The position numbers were made by a program, and so were the translations under genes. Below are positions 37,100-46,012 of a stretch of 64,000 nt of DNA, one piece after another; position 1 is the stretch's first letter; the number at the start of each line of letters is the position of its first letter. The notes under the pieces were generated by a model. That model made no database searches. It was not told where the DNA came from and saw only the letters and a list, made by a program, of their open reading frames with translations. The stretch covers positions 186,001-250,000 of the forward strand of contig NZ_BBIS01000012.1 in assembly GCF_000730605.1 (NCBI RefSeq). Direction: 5' to 3'. This DNA comes from Pseudomonas monteilii NBRC 103158 = DSM 14164 (GTDB taxonomy: Bacteria > Pseudomonadota > Gammaproteobacteria > Pseudomonadales > Pseudomonadaceae).

Positions 37100-38299
37100 T
37101 CAGTTGCCCCGGGCCTTGAACAGGAACACCAGCAATGCGAGGCAGGGCAAGCCTGCGCCCACCAGTGCCACCCCCTGCCAGCCGAGCTGGCTGAACAGCG
37201 CACTGGCTACCGCCGAACCCAGTGCCCCGCCCAGGAAGATGCTGGTCATGTACACCGCGTTCAATCGCCCCCGGCTGGCCGGGTCCAGGGCATACACTTC
37301 GCGCTGGCCAATGACCATGTTCATCTGCACCGCAAAATCCAGCAGCACACCGGTAAGCCCCAGGCCAATCACGCTGTAACCCGGCGCCGTCAGCCCCAGC
37401 AACAAGGCCGCCGGAGCCAGCAGCAGGGCCAGCAGCGAGCCGGCCCGAGCGTGCCCGGCATCGGCCAGGCGGCCAGCCAAGGGCGCGGCAACGGCCCCCA
37501 CCGCCCCCACCAGGGCAAACACGGCAATCTGGCTCTGCGACAGGCCATGCTCACCCGCCAACGCCATCGGCACGGCTGTCCAGTACAGGCTGAACGCTGC
37601 AAACATCAGTGCCTGGTACAACGAGCGTTGGCGCAGCAGCGGATAACGGCGCAGCAGGGTAAGCAGCGATAGCATCAGCCCGGCATAGCTGGCCTTGTGC
37701 GCAGGCCGACGCTGCGGCAGGGTCAGCGCCAGCAGCAGGATGATCGCCAGCATCACCCCGGCGGCGCCAATGAACACGGCGCGCCAGCCGAAGTGGTCGG
37801 CCACCAGGCTGGACAACGGCCGCGCCAGCAGGATACCCAGCAACAGGCCGCCCATGATGTTGCCCACTACCCGGCCACGCTGCGCCTCTGGCGCCAAGTG
37901 CGCTGCCAGTGGAATGAGCATCTGCACCGCCACTGAGCTGAACCCGATCAACAGCGCATAGCCCAGGAACAGCTGGCCCTGGCCGCTGCTGCTGGTGCCC
38001 GCCAACAGCAGGCTGACGCAAGCCAGCACAGCGGTGCCGACCATCAACCGGCGGTTTTCCAAGAGGTCGGCCAGCGGCACCAGCAACAGCAGGCCCAGGG
38101 CGTAACCCAACTGGGTGAGAGACACGATCAGGCTGGCATGTTCGGTGGACAGCCCAAGGTCCGGTGCGATCAAGCCGACAATGGGCTGGGCGTAATAGAT
38201 GTTGGCAACGATTGCGCCACAGCAGAACGCCACCAGCACGACCAGGGCCCGGCTCAGGCCGGTGGCTGCGGGCTGCGCGGCGGCAAGGGAGGGATTCAT
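37100..38299 (-). CDS. MFS exporter (sugar/drug efflux type)
   Basis: A 399-residue, 12-helix MFS protein. It begins LVVLVAFCCGAIVANIYYAQ and has GYALGLLLLVPLADLLENRR, the motif A region of DHA1-like exporters. AGRVVGNIMGGLLLGILLAR matches motif C (GxLLG type). It is convergent with the LysE gene (9 bases between stops). A LysR gene lies upstream on the same strand, 111 bases away. Substrate unknown. Confidence 0.85.
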   Translation of the reverse strand: MNPSLAAAQPAATGLSRALVVLVAFCCGAIVANIYYAQPIVGLIAPDLGLSTEHASLIVSLTQLGYALGLLLLVPLADLLENRRLMVGTAVLACVSLLLAGTSSSGQGQLFLGYALLIGFSSVAVQMLIPLAAHLAPEAQRGRVVGNIMGGLLLGILLARPLSSLVADHFGWRAVFIGAAGVMLAIILLLALTLPQRRPAHKASYAGLMLSLLTLLRRYPLLRQRSLYQALMFAAFSLYWTAVPMALAGEHGLSQSQIAVFALVGAVGAVAAPLAGRLADAGHARAGSLLALLLAPAALLLGLTAPGYSVIGLGLTGVLLDFAVQMNMVIGQREVYALDPASRGRLNAVYMTSIFLGGALGSAVASALFSQLGWQGVALVGAGLPCLALLVFLFKARGN

Positions 38300-38410
38300 G
38301 CGAGGTTCCTCGGCAAGGAGTGGAGTATGCCGGCTACCTTACCCAGACGTCTCAGTGCAGAGAATCCGCTGCTGGCGCAACGCGGCTTTGCACACCGCGC
38401 AATGCCGCGC

Positions 38411-39310
38411 CTACCGCTCCATCAACGCTGCGCAAAAGTCGATGAACGCATTCACCCGCCGCGAGCCACGGTGGTTGGGCAGGTACAGGGCATTGATGCT
38501 GTTGTTGGCCATGCCTGGGCTGACCTGCCAGTCGGGCAACACCCGCTGCAAACGCCCGGCCTGCACATCCTCGTGTACCAGCCAATCGGCCAGCAGTGCG
38601 ATGCCGCTGCCCGCCAGCGCGGTTTCACGCAACATGTCGGCATTGGCGCTGCGCAAAGGCCCAGTTACGTTCAGCTCCAGGCTGTCCTGCCCGCGCGCCA
38701 AGCGCCAGGGCCGTGCCTTTTGCCCATAACGGAAGCGCAGGCAGGCGTGCTCCAACAGTTGCCGGGGGTGATGCAGCGGGTCACGCCCGGCCAGGTATGC
38801 CGGGCTGGCCACCAGCCACCGCTCGAAGCGGCCAAGTTGGCGACACACCAGTTCGTCATTGGGCGAGGGGTCGCCCAGGCGAATCGACAGGTCATAACGG
38901 CCGTCCAGCAGGTCATCCAGCCGGTCGCTGAGGTCGATATCCAGCTCCAACGCCGGGTGCCGCGCCAGAAACGGCCCCAGGTGCGGGGCGATGACCCGCC
39001 TGCCGAACTCCACCGGCAGGCACAGCCTCAAGACACCGACAGGCCCCTCGCCACGGTCGGCAACACTGGCATCGGCCTCGTCCAGCGCCTCGAAAATGCT
39101 GCGAGCCCGCTCATAGTACCGGGCTCCGGCCTCGGTCAGGCTGACCTGGCGCGTCGAGCGATTGAGCAACGAAGCACCCACGGCCGTTTCCAGGGCATCA
39201 ACCAGGCGGGTTACCGACGACGTCGCCAACCCAAGTCTGCGTGCAGCCGCAGAAAAGCCCTGAGCATCGACGGTAGCTACGAACATTTTCATCGCCAGGA
39301 GTTTGTCCAT
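38411..39310 (-). CDS. LysR-family regulator (divergent to a cupin gene)
   Basis: A 299-residue LysR protein. The HTH is MKMFVATVDAQGFSAAARRL then GLATSSVTRLVDALE, and the effector domain starts GPVGVLRLCLPVEFGRRVIA. It ends RVNAFIDFCAALMER, typical of the DhcR/CrgA-like branch. The ATG at 39310 is preferred over an upstream TTG at 39328. It lies divergent to a small cupin gene (117 bases) and upstream of the MFS exporter on its own strand; either could be its target. Confidence 0.86.
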   Translation of the reverse strand: MDKLLAMKMFVATVDAQGFSAAARRLGLATSSVTRLVDALETAVGASLLNRSTRQVSLTEAGARYYERARSIFEALDEADASVADRGEGPVGVLRLCLPVEFGRRVIAPHLGPFLARHPALELDIDLSDRLDDLLDGRYDLSIRLGDPSPNDELVCRQLGRFERWLVASPAYLAGRDPLHHPRQLLEHACLRFRYGQKARPWRLARGQDSLELNVTGPLRSANADMLRETALAGSGIALLADWLVHEDVQAGRLQRVLPDWQVSPGMANNSINALYLPNHRGSRRVNAFIDFCAALMER

Positions 39311-39427
39311 CTGCTGCACGTCTTCCAAAACTCAGAAAGTTCTTACAAACCGCAGGGCGGGTCAAGAAGCGCGCTACGCGGCGATTGCGTCCATAGTGGA
39401 ACCACTCCCATTCAAGCGAGGCTTCCC

Positions 39428-39778
39428 ATGACACCCAGCAACCTGCTGACTGCCCTGCCACCGTGCGACCCTACCAGCGCCGAATGTATCGATGAACTGC
39501 TCAGCCGCCCAGGCCTGCGCGTGGAGCGTATCGTCTCCAGCGGCCAGGCCAGCCCGCCCGGGTTCTGGTACGACCAGGCCGAAGGCGAGTGGCTCGTGCT
39601 GCTCAGTGGTGCTGCCGGCCTGCGTTTCGAACATGAGCAGCACACCCGCCTGCTGAAGCCGGGCGATTGCCTGGACATCCCGCCGCACTACCGCCACCGC
39701 GTGGAGTGGACTACACCCGGAATGGCGACTGTCTGGCTCGCCGTTTTTTACAGCAGCGGCGCGCCTTGGCCGGTGTGA
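39428..39778 (+). CDS. small cupin protein
   Basis: A 116-residue single-domain cupin. The second cupin motif is seen in LLKPGDCLDIPPHYRHRVEW (PG, then PxxxxH), and the first in WYDQAEGEWLVLLSGAAGLR, where the usual HxH is replaced by QAEGEW. So a complete metal site is doubtful. Such proteins can be isomerases, small-molecule binders or metal-independent regulators. An open frame reaching far upstream is antisense to the LysR gene and is not coding. Confidence 0.8.
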   Translation: MTPSNLLTALPPCDPTSAECIDELLSRPGLRVERIVSSGQASPPGFWYDQAEGEWLVLLSGAAGLRFEHEQHTRLLKPGDCLDIPPHYRHRVEWTTPGMATVWLAVFYSSGAPWPV

Positions 39779-39936
39779 CTACGGCCAAACGCCAACTCGA
39801 CCAACGTATGAATGCAAAATTATTAGCCAACCTGAACATATCGTTTAATGCATTTTTAAGCACATGTTCTAGACTTTTAGCCACATCTTCGCAAGTTCAG
39901 CCCTGCGACAATCAGCCTCACAAAATTATGTACCAA

Positions 39937-39956
39937 CTTGTTAATTAGCAAGCTAA
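39937..39956. promoter_or_regulatory. overlapping inverted repeats before quinate dehydrogenase
   Basis: Two overlapping palindromes are seen: CTTGTTAATTAGCAAG (39937-39952, two mismatched positions) and TTAGCAAGCTAA (39945-39956, 5-base arms). They end 41 bases before the start codon in an AT-rich segment and may form an operator or promoter element of the quinate genes. Confidence 0.4.
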
Positions 39957-39997
39957 GGGCTTAGACTGCGCGCATTCCACCTGCTGAGATCCCTGGC

Positions 39998-42415
39998 ATG
40001 AACGAAACACCGCGCGCCTCTGGCGCTACAAATATCCTCTTGGTTGGCCTGGGCGTAATCATCGCCCTGCTCGGCCTCCTCCTTGCTGCTGGCGGCGTCA
40101 AGCTGGCCGGCCTGGGCGGTTCCTGGTACTTCCTGATCGGCGGCCTGGCCATGGCCATCGCCGGTGTGCTGATTGCCCGGCGCAAGCAGGCCGGTGCCTG
40201 GCTGTACGCGGCATTCCTGGTGGGTACCGCCGCCTGGGCGCTGATCGACGCCGGCCTGGTGTTCTGGCCGCTGTTCTCGCGCCTGTTCATGTTCGGCGCA
40301 ATCGGCATGGTCGTGGCGTTGGTCTACCCGCTGCTGGCGCGTGCCAACGGCGCCAGCGCCGGCCGTGGTGCCTACGGCGTTGCCGGGGTGATGGCCGTGG
40401 TGCTGGTGATCGCCGCCGGCAACATGTTCGTTGCCCACCCAAGCGTTGCCCCCACTGGCAACGGCCCGGGCATGACCCCGGTCGAAGATGGCAAGCAGCA
40501 GAAAGACTGGGCCCACTACGGCAACACCGAAGGTGGCAGCCGCTTCGCCGCGCTGGACCAGATCAACCGCGACAACGTCAACAAGCTGAAAGTGGCCTGG
40601 ACCTACCACACCGGTGACGTGGCCATCAGTGACGGCAACGGTGCCGAAGACCAGCTGACCCCGCTGCAGATCGGCAACAAGGTGTTCATCTGCACCCCGC
40701 ACAACAACCTGATCGCCCTGGATGCCGACACCGGCAAAGAGCTGTGGAAGAACGCAATCAACGCTCAGTCCAAGGTCTGGCAGCGTTGCCGTGGCATGGC
40801 GTACTTCGATGCTACGGTCGCCATCGCCCAGCCGACCCAGCCGAACAGCTCGCCGATCACGGTGGCAAGCGTGCCGGCCGGTGCCAACTGCCAGCGTCGC
40901 CTGCTGACCAACACCATCGACGGCCGACTGATTGCTGTCGACGCCGACAACGGCGAGTTCTGCCAAGGCTTCGGCAACAACGGCCAGGTGGACCTGAAAG
41001 CGGGCCTGGGCAACGTACCGGACTCTTACTACCAGCTGTCCTCGGCACCGCTGATGGCCGGCACTACCGTGGTGGTCGGCGGCCGTGTAGCCGACAACGT
41101 CCAGACGGACATGCCAGGCGGCGTGATCCGTGGTTTCGACGTAATCACGGGTGAAATGCGCTGGGCCTTCGACCCGGGCAACCCGGAAGATCGCCAGGCA
41201 CCCCAGGGCGACAGCACCTACGTGCGCAGCACCCCGAACAGTTGGGCACCGATGTCCTACGACCCGGCGATGAACACCGTGTTCCTGCCGATGGGCTCGT
41301 CGTCCACCGACATCTATGGCGTTGAACGCAGCAAACTGGACCACACCTACGGCGCTTCGGTGCTGGCCCTGGACGCCACCACCGGCAACCAGAAGTGGGT
41401 ATTCCAGACCGTTCACAACGACCTGTGGGACTTCGACCTGCCCATGCAGCCGAGCTTGATCGACTTCACCAAGGACGACGGCCAGTCGGTACCTGCGGTG
41501 GTGATCGGCACCAAGGCCGGGCAGATCTACGTGCTCGACCGCGCCACCGGCAAGCCGCTGACCCAGGTCGACGAAGTACCGGTCAAGCCAAGCAACATTC
41601 CGAACGAGCCGTACTCCCCGACCCAGCCAAAATCGGTGGGTATGCCGCAGATCGGCGCACAAACCCTGACCGAGTCGGACATGTGGGGCGCCACCCCGTA
41701 TGACCAGCTGCTGTGCCGCATCGACTTCAAAAAAATGCGCTACGACGGCCTGTACACCGCGCCAGGCACCGACCTGTCGCTGAGTTTCCCGGGTTCGCTG
41801 GGTGGCATGAACTGGGGCAGCATCTCCACCGACCCGGTGCATGGCTTCATCTTCGTCAACGACATGCGCCTGGGCCTGTGGATCCAGATGATCCCATCGC
41901 AGAACAAGGGCGGCGCGGCGTCCGGTGGCGAAGCACTGAACACTGGCATGGGCGCTGTACCGCTCAAGGGCACCCCGTATGCGGTGAACAAGAACCGCTT
42001 CCTGTCGGTCGCCGGCATTCCGTGCCAGGCCCCGCCGTTCGGCACCCTGACCGCTATCGACATGAAGACCCGTCAGGTGGCCTGGCAGGTTCCGGTGGGC
42101 ACTGTTGAAGACACCGGCCCGCTCGGCATCCGCATGCACCTGCCGATCAAGATCGGCCTGCCAACCCTGGGCGGCACCCTGTCGACCCAAGGCGGCCTGG
42201 TGTTCATCGCCGGCACCCAGGACTTCTACCTGCGCGCCTACGACAGCAGCAACGGTAACGAAATCTGGAAGGCCCGCCTGCCAGTGGGCAGCCAGGGCGG
42301 CCCGATGACCTACGTCTCGCCGAAGACCGGCAAGCAGTACGTGGTGATCACTGCTGGCGGTGCGCGCCAGTCGACTGACCGTGGCGACTACGTGATTTCT
42401 TACGCACTGCCGTAA
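39998..42415 (+). CDS. quiA: membrane-bound PQQ-dependent quinate/shikimate dehydrogenase
   Basis: An 805-residue quinoprotein that oxidizes quinate and shikimate in the periplasm and passes electrons to ubiquinone. Five membrane helices occupy about residues 10-150. The PQQ beta-propeller follows: HYGNTEGGSRFAALDQINRD, VNKLKVAWTYHTGDV and ETVHND-type segments (FQTVHNDLWDFDLPMQPSLI), with GGLVFIAGTQDFYLRAYDSS near the end. It resembles membrane glucose dehydrogenase, but the context (an OprB-type porin, in a strain with pobA-type aromatic catabolism) and my memory of this locus in P. putida favour quinate. The dehydroquinate product enters the protocatechuate route. Confidence 0.85.
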   Translation: MNETPRASGATNILLVGLGVIIALLGLLLAAGGVKLAGLGGSWYFLIGGLAMAIAGVLIARRKQAGAWLYAAFLVGTAAWALIDAGLVFWPLFSRLFMFGAIGMVVALVYPLLARANGASAGRGAYGVAGVMAVVLVIAAGNMFVAHPSVAPTGNGPGMTPVEDGKQQKDWAHYGNTEGGSRFAALDQINRDNVNKLKVAWTYHTGDVAISDGNGAEDQLTPLQIGNKVFICTPHNNLIALDADTGKELWKNAINAQSKVWQRCRGMAYFDATVAIAQPTQPNSSPITVASVPAGANCQRRLLTNTIDGRLIAVDADNGEFCQGFGNNGQVDLKAGLGNVPDSYYQLSSAPLMAGTTVVVGGRVADNVQTDMPGGVIRGFDVITGEMRWAFDPGNPEDRQAPQGDSTYVRSTPNSWAPMSYDPAMNTVFLPMGSSSTDIYGVERSKLDHTYGASVLALDATTGNQKWVFQTVHNDLWDFDLPMQPSLIDFTKDDGQSVPAVVIGTKAGQIYVLDRATGKPLTQVDEVPVKPSNIPNEPYSPTQPKSVGMPQIGAQTLTESDMWGATPYDQLLCRIDFKKMRYDGLYTAPGTDLSLSFPGSLGGMNWGSISTDPVHGFIFVNDMRLGLWIQMIPSQNKGGAASGGEALNTGMGAVPLKGTPYAVNKNRFLSVAGIPCQAPPFGTLTAIDMKTRQVAWQVPVGTVEDTGPLGIRMHLPIKIGLPTLGGTLSTQGGLVFIAGTQDFYLRAYDSSNGNEIWKARLPVGSQGGPMTYVSPKTGKQYVVITAGGARQSTDRGDYVISYALP

Positions 42416-42429
42416 GACCGCGTCGCCTG

Positions 42430-42511
42430 CATCGCCGGCAAGCCAGCTCCCACAGGATCGCGCCACCTGCAAATAGGGTGGGGACCTGTGGGAGCTGGCT
42501 TGCCGGCGATG
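42430..42511. repeat. inverted pair of REP elements between quiA and the porin gene
   Basis: A 27-base unit at 42430-42456, starting CATCGCCGGCAAGCCAGC, is repeated exactly in inverse orientation at 42485-42511. A 28-base spacer separates them. This is the typical paired Pseudomonas REP. The RNA would fold into a long stem that could protect quiA mRNA or uncouple expression of the porin. Confidence 0.88.
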
Positions 42512-42540
42512 AGGCCCTGAATAACAACCGAGATTTAGCA

Positions 42541-43809
42541 ATGCCATCCGCAATCCGCATCACCCCCACCCTGCTGCTGGCCCTGGCCAGCACCACCGCC
42601 CTGGCCGACGGCGACCTCATGACCCGCAGCACCCTGACCGGTGACTGGGGTGGCCTGCGCCATCAGCTGGAAGACGACGGCGTCAAGTTCACCGGCGACT
42701 ACAGCGGCGAAACCGCCTACAACGCTCACGGTGGCCTGCACCGCTCGGCGCGTTACTCGCAGAACCTGAAGCTGGGTGTGCAGTTTGACCTGTCCAAATT
42801 GTATGGCCTGGACAACGGTGGCAAGGTCCAGCTGACCATCAACGACCGTCGCGGCAACAGCGCCTCGGAAGACCTGGTCGGCAACCGCCTGCCAATCCAG
42901 GAAAACTTCGGTGGCCTGTATACCCGCCTGACCGAGCTGAGTTACGAGCGCACCCTGTTCACCCCGGCACTCAACGTCAAACTGGGCTACATGGCCATGG
43001 GTAACGACCTGGGCGGCCTGGACAGCGGTATCCTGTGCAACTTCATGAACGCCGGCTTCTGCGGCCACCCGCTGAACATGTCGGGTGGCAGTGGCTGGAC
43101 CAACTACCCCAATGCCCACCTGGGCGTGCGGGTGAAGTATGACCTCTCGCCTGCCTGGCAACTGCGCGTGGCAGCGTTCAACGTCGACCCCGAGAGCAAT
43201 GGCAACTCCAGCCGTGCCTGGCACCTTGGCCCCAAGCACACCACGGGCACCGTGGTGCCGGTGGAGCTGGTGTACAAGCTGCAGGGTGAACTGCCGGGCG
43301 AGTACAAGCTGGGCTACTACTACGACAGCTCCGACGTGAAACGCATCGGCAGCGATGATGAAGTGTCCGGCCGTGGCGGCCATTACCTGCTGGTTGACCA
43401 GGCGGTGTGGAACGACCAAGGCTCGCCAGGGCGCAGCCTGCATGCCTTCGGCCAGTACTCGGCGTCGAGCAAGGCTGCCTCGCCGTTCACCAAGTGGTAT
43501 GGCGCCGGCGTGGTGCTGTACAAGCCGTTCGAAGGCCGCCCGAAAGACACCCTGGCGCTGGGTTATGGCCGTGCCGTGCCCAACCCGCGCAGCCGCGATG
43601 TGCTGGAGGATGCCGCCTTCAATGCCGGCCAGCAGTTCCCCGACATCGACAGCGCCGAGCAACTGATCGAACTGAGCTACGGCTACCAGGCCACACCTTG
43701 GCTGAACCTGCGCCCGGATGTGCAATACATCATCGAGCCTGGGGCGTTTTCCGGGAAGGACATCGACAACGCGTTGGTGGTTGGCCTGCAGGTCAAGGCC
43801 AGTTTCTAA
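42541..43809 (+). CDS. OprB-family carbohydrate-selective porin
   Basis: A 422-residue outer-membrane porin. A signal peptide (MPSAIRITPTLLLALASTTA, cleavage near ALA-DG at residue 21) is followed by LTGDWGGLRHQLEDDGVKFT, the start of OprB-like barrels. Alternating beta strands end in the aromatic residue of LVVGLQVKASF. It lies 125 bases after quinate dehydrogenase and probably lets quinate or shikimate enter the periplasm. Confidence 0.88.
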   Translation: MPSAIRITPTLLLALASTTALADGDLMTRSTLTGDWGGLRHQLEDDGVKFTGDYSGETAYNAHGGLHRSARYSQNLKLGVQFDLSKLYGLDNGGKVQLTINDRRGNSASEDLVGNRLPIQENFGGLYTRLTELSYERTLFTPALNVKLGYMAMGNDLGGLDSGILCNFMNAGFCGHPLNMSGGSGWTNYPNAHLGVRVKYDLSPAWQLRVAAFNVDPESNGNSSRAWHLGPKHTTGTVVPVELVYKLQGELPGEYKLGYYYDSSDVKRIGSDDEVSGRGGHYLLVDQAVWNDQGSPGRSLHAFGQYSASSKAASPFTKWYGAGVVLYKPFEGRPKDTLALGYGRAVPNPRSRDVLEDAAFNAGQQFPDIDSAEQLIELSYGYQATPWLNLRPDVQYIIEPGAFSGKDIDNALVVGLQVKASF

Positions 43810-43817
43810 CTTGAAAA

Positions 43818-43838
43818 GGGCCGCGTTGCGGCCCATTT
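43818..43838. terminator. bidirectional terminator between porin and ArgE-like gene
   Basis: GGGCCGC and GCGGCCC pair around GTT. AAAA precedes and ATTTT follows, so the hairpin can serve the two convergent genes. Confidence 0.8.
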
Positions 43839-43842
43839 TCGG

Positions 43843-45003
43843 TCAATGCTGCCTGAGGTAATCCACCAACCTCAGCAGCATGGCATCACAGCCCTGCAAC
43901 TGCTCGACACTGACAAACTCATCCGGCTTGTGCCCCTGGTCCATGCTGCCAGGCCCGCACACCACGGTCGGGATACCTGCCTGGTTGAACAACCCGCCTT
44001 CGGTACCAAACGCCACCGTACCGAATTCATCGGTACCACTGAGCAACGCCACCAGCTGCGCCGCCTCACTGTCGGCAGGTGTCGCCAGCCCCGGATAGGC
44101 GCTCAGCGGCGCCAGGCGAATATCACTGGCCGCATTGACCTTGCGCATACGTGGCAGCAACTCGGCTTCTGCATAAGACTGCAACTGGTCGGCCACTGCC
44201 TGCGCCTCGAACCCCGGCAAGGCCCGCACTTCGAAGTCGAACTCGCACTCCGCCGGCACGATGTTCAGTGCCCTGCCCCCTTTGATCACCCCGGTCTGCA
44301 CCGTCGAGAAAGGCGGGTCGAAGCGCTCGTCGCGATGCTGCGGCAAGGCCAGGGCGTCACCGATGTCAGCCAGTTTGCCAATCAGCTTCGCCGCATACTC
44401 GATGGCATTCACGCCATAGGGCGCATAGGCCGAGTGGCAGGCCGCGCCATGGACTTGGCAGCGCATCGCCAACTTGCCCTTGTGCCCCAGTACCGGCTTG
44501 AGCTCGGTGGGTTCGCCAATCAGGCACAGCCGTGGGGTGTGCGGGCGCTGCGCCAACGCGGCCAGCATCGAGCGTACCCCCAGGCAGCCCACTTCCTCGT
44601 CATAGGAGAATGCCAGGTGCACCGGCATGCGCAGAGGCTGGGCGAGGAACGCGGGCACGGCGGCCAGCACCGAAGCGATGAAGCCTTTCATGTCGGCCGT
44701 GCCACGGCCATACAGGCGCCCGTCACGTTCGCTCAGGGCAAACGGCTCGACGGTCCAGGCCTGCCCATCCACCGGTACCACATCGGTGTGCCCCGACAAC
44801 ACCACGCCGCCAACGTTTTGGGGGCCGATGGTGGCGAACAGGTTGGCCTTGGTGCCCTCCGGGTTGTGAAACAGCTCGCACTCCACCCCCAGCTCGGCCA
44901 GGTAATCGCGGATGAAGCCGATCAACTCAAGGTTGGAGTCCCGGCTGACCGTAGCAAAGCCGATCAGCCGGGCCAGTAGCGCGCGGCTGGCAAATTCACT
45001 CAT
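43843..45003 (-). CDS. M20-family deacylase (acetylornithine deacetylase-like)
   Basis: A 386-residue zinc peptidase-fold amidohydrolase. The metal ligands are visible: His in VVLSGHTDVVPVDG, Asp in GRGTADMKGF, the Glu-Glu pair in FSYDEEVGCLG, Glu in LIGEPTELKP, and the last His near the C-terminus (DQGHKPDEF). It resembles ArgE, which removes acetyl from N2-acetylornithine. The neighbours (DUF1028 and divergent monooxygenase and Rid genes) are not arginine genes, so another N-acyl amino compound is likely. Its start overlaps the DUF1028 stop by 8 bases, so the two are translationally coupled. Confidence 0.85.
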   Translation of the reverse strand: MSEFASRALLARLIGFATVSRDSNLELIGFIRDYLAELGVECELFHNPEGTKANLFATIGPQNVGGVVLSGHTDVVPVDGQAWTVEPFALSERDGRLYGRGTADMKGFIASVLAAVPAFLAQPLRMPVHLAFSYDEEVGCLGVRSMLAALAQRPHTPRLCLIGEPTELKPVLGHKGKLAMRCQVHGAACHSAYAPYGVNAIEYAAKLIGKLADIGDALALPQHRDERFDPPFSTVQTGVIKGGRALNIVPAECEFDFEVRALPGFEAQAVADQLQSYAEAELLPRMRKVNAASDIRLAPLSAYPGLATPADSEAAQLVALLSGTDEFGTVAFGTEGGLFNQAGIPTVVCGPGSMDQGHKPDEFVSVEQLQGCDAMLLRLVDYLRQH

Positions 45004-45673
45004 CGCCCGGCACCCCATAGCTGGGTGCAGCGGTCGGGTTAAGGGCACGGGTGACGTAATCCTGCATCTGTGGGCGATAGGCCTGCCAAAGGCCGTCGAG
45101 CACGCCGATCGGGTCGGTATCAGCCCAGTCCACGCGCAGGTCCACCAATGGCCAGGTCAACTCGCCGGCAATTTTCAACGCCGCCGAGTGCACCGGCCCA
45201 GCTTCTCCACCCGCAGCCATCGCCGCGTGCATGGCTGCCAGCAAGCGGTCTGCCAGGTGGCCGCCAGCCTGCTCGAACGCCACGACCATTGCTTCGATCA
45301 CCTGGGTCGAGGACAGCAGGTTACCCGCCGCCGCGCACTGTTCACCGGCAACGGCGTTGTACGTGCCCAATGCCTCTCGCCCGGTAAACAGCGCCACCTG
45401 CCCTTGGCTGTCGATCACGGTGACCTGGCGGTACTCGCTCCAGCCATTGGCGCTGAGCACCCGGTCCAGCGCGGCGGCGGGTGGCAACTGGCCCTGTTCA
45501 AGGGCATCGAGAATCTGCGGGCCCAGTGCCGGCAAGGTGATGTTCTGGGTGGAAACGGCGCCAACACCGGCACGCACCCAAGGGCAACGGGCACCCACGG
45601 CAATGCTCGAAGAACTGATGGCGATGCCGACCTGGCCGGTTTCCTGGCAGCGGCCAATGATGGAGAAGGTCAT
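44996..45673 (-). CDS. DUF1028 protein (Ntn-hydrolase-like)
   Basis: A 225-residue protein of the DUF1028 family, recognized from TFSIIGRCQETGQVGIAISS at the N-terminus, VGARCPWVRAGVGAVSTQN, and the end WPLVDLRVDWADTDPIGVLD. The family has an Ntn-hydrolase fold, and the Thr at position 2 could be the nucleophile after methionine removal. It is probably an amide hydrolase of unknown specificity. The ATG at 45673 starts the family sequence; it is first in an operon with the M20 deacylase. Confidence 0.82.
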   Translation of the reverse strand: MTFSIIGRCQETGQVGIAISSSSIAVGARCPWVRAGVGAVSTQNITLPALGPQILDALEQGQLPPAAALDRVLSANGWSEYRQVTVIDSQGQVALFTGREALGTYNAVAGEQCAAAGNLLSSTQVIEAMVVAFEQAGGHLADRLLAAMHAAMAAGGEAGPVHSAALKIAGELTWPLVDLRVDWADTDPIGVLDGLWQAYRPQMQDYVTRALNPTAAPSYGVPGDE

Positions 45674-45791
45674 GGTGATGCTCCTGTTGTCCTGTGCGAT
45701 GCAGGGCATTCTGGGTGGAACCTTCCGGTAGGCGAAACCAACTTTTTCCGAGGGGTTAGGCAGGAAAAAACTTGGCTGAGGCAGAGATCGA

Positions 45792-45827
45792 GCGCCGCCC
45801 GCGCGGCGCATCGCGAGCTGCGCTCGC
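45792..45827. repeat. two adjacent GC hairpins (REP-like) in the divergent intergenic region
   Basis: GCGCCGC/GCGGCGC (45792-45809) and GCGAGC/GCTCGC (45813-45827) form two stems in a row, followed by TCCTACG as in many Pseudomonas REPs. They lie in the 339-base gap (45674-46012) between the divergent DUF1028 and monooxygenase genes. Apart from these, I see only unassigned promoter sequence there. Confidence 0.6.
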
Positions 45828-46012
45828 TCCTACGTTTGTTTCGGGCCAGTTTCTCCTGTGCGAGGCCACAGAACTCGGGGCCTTCGCCGTTTTATCGGCA
45901 AGCACCAGCTAAATACTATTTTCGCCATTTGCATCGCATCCCTAGTCTGGCCCCAGGCAACGGCGGTCCTCCAAACCGACCTGACAAAAACCGCCTGAAC
46001 AAGGGCTCGGAC

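Noticed and set aside
38138..39427. In-frame extension before the cupin gene
   Set aside because: It runs antisense to the LysR gene and shows no protein-like pattern.
39953..42553. 866-codon open frame on the minus strand across quinate dehydrogenase
   Set aside because: It is an antisense shadow of quiA caused by GC-rich third positions; the translation is His/Val/Gly-rich with no domain pattern.
44912..46012. In-frame extension before the flavin monooxygenase
   Set aside because: It is antisense to the M20 and DUF1028 genes, and the FAD-binding N-terminus begins right after the ATG at 46013.
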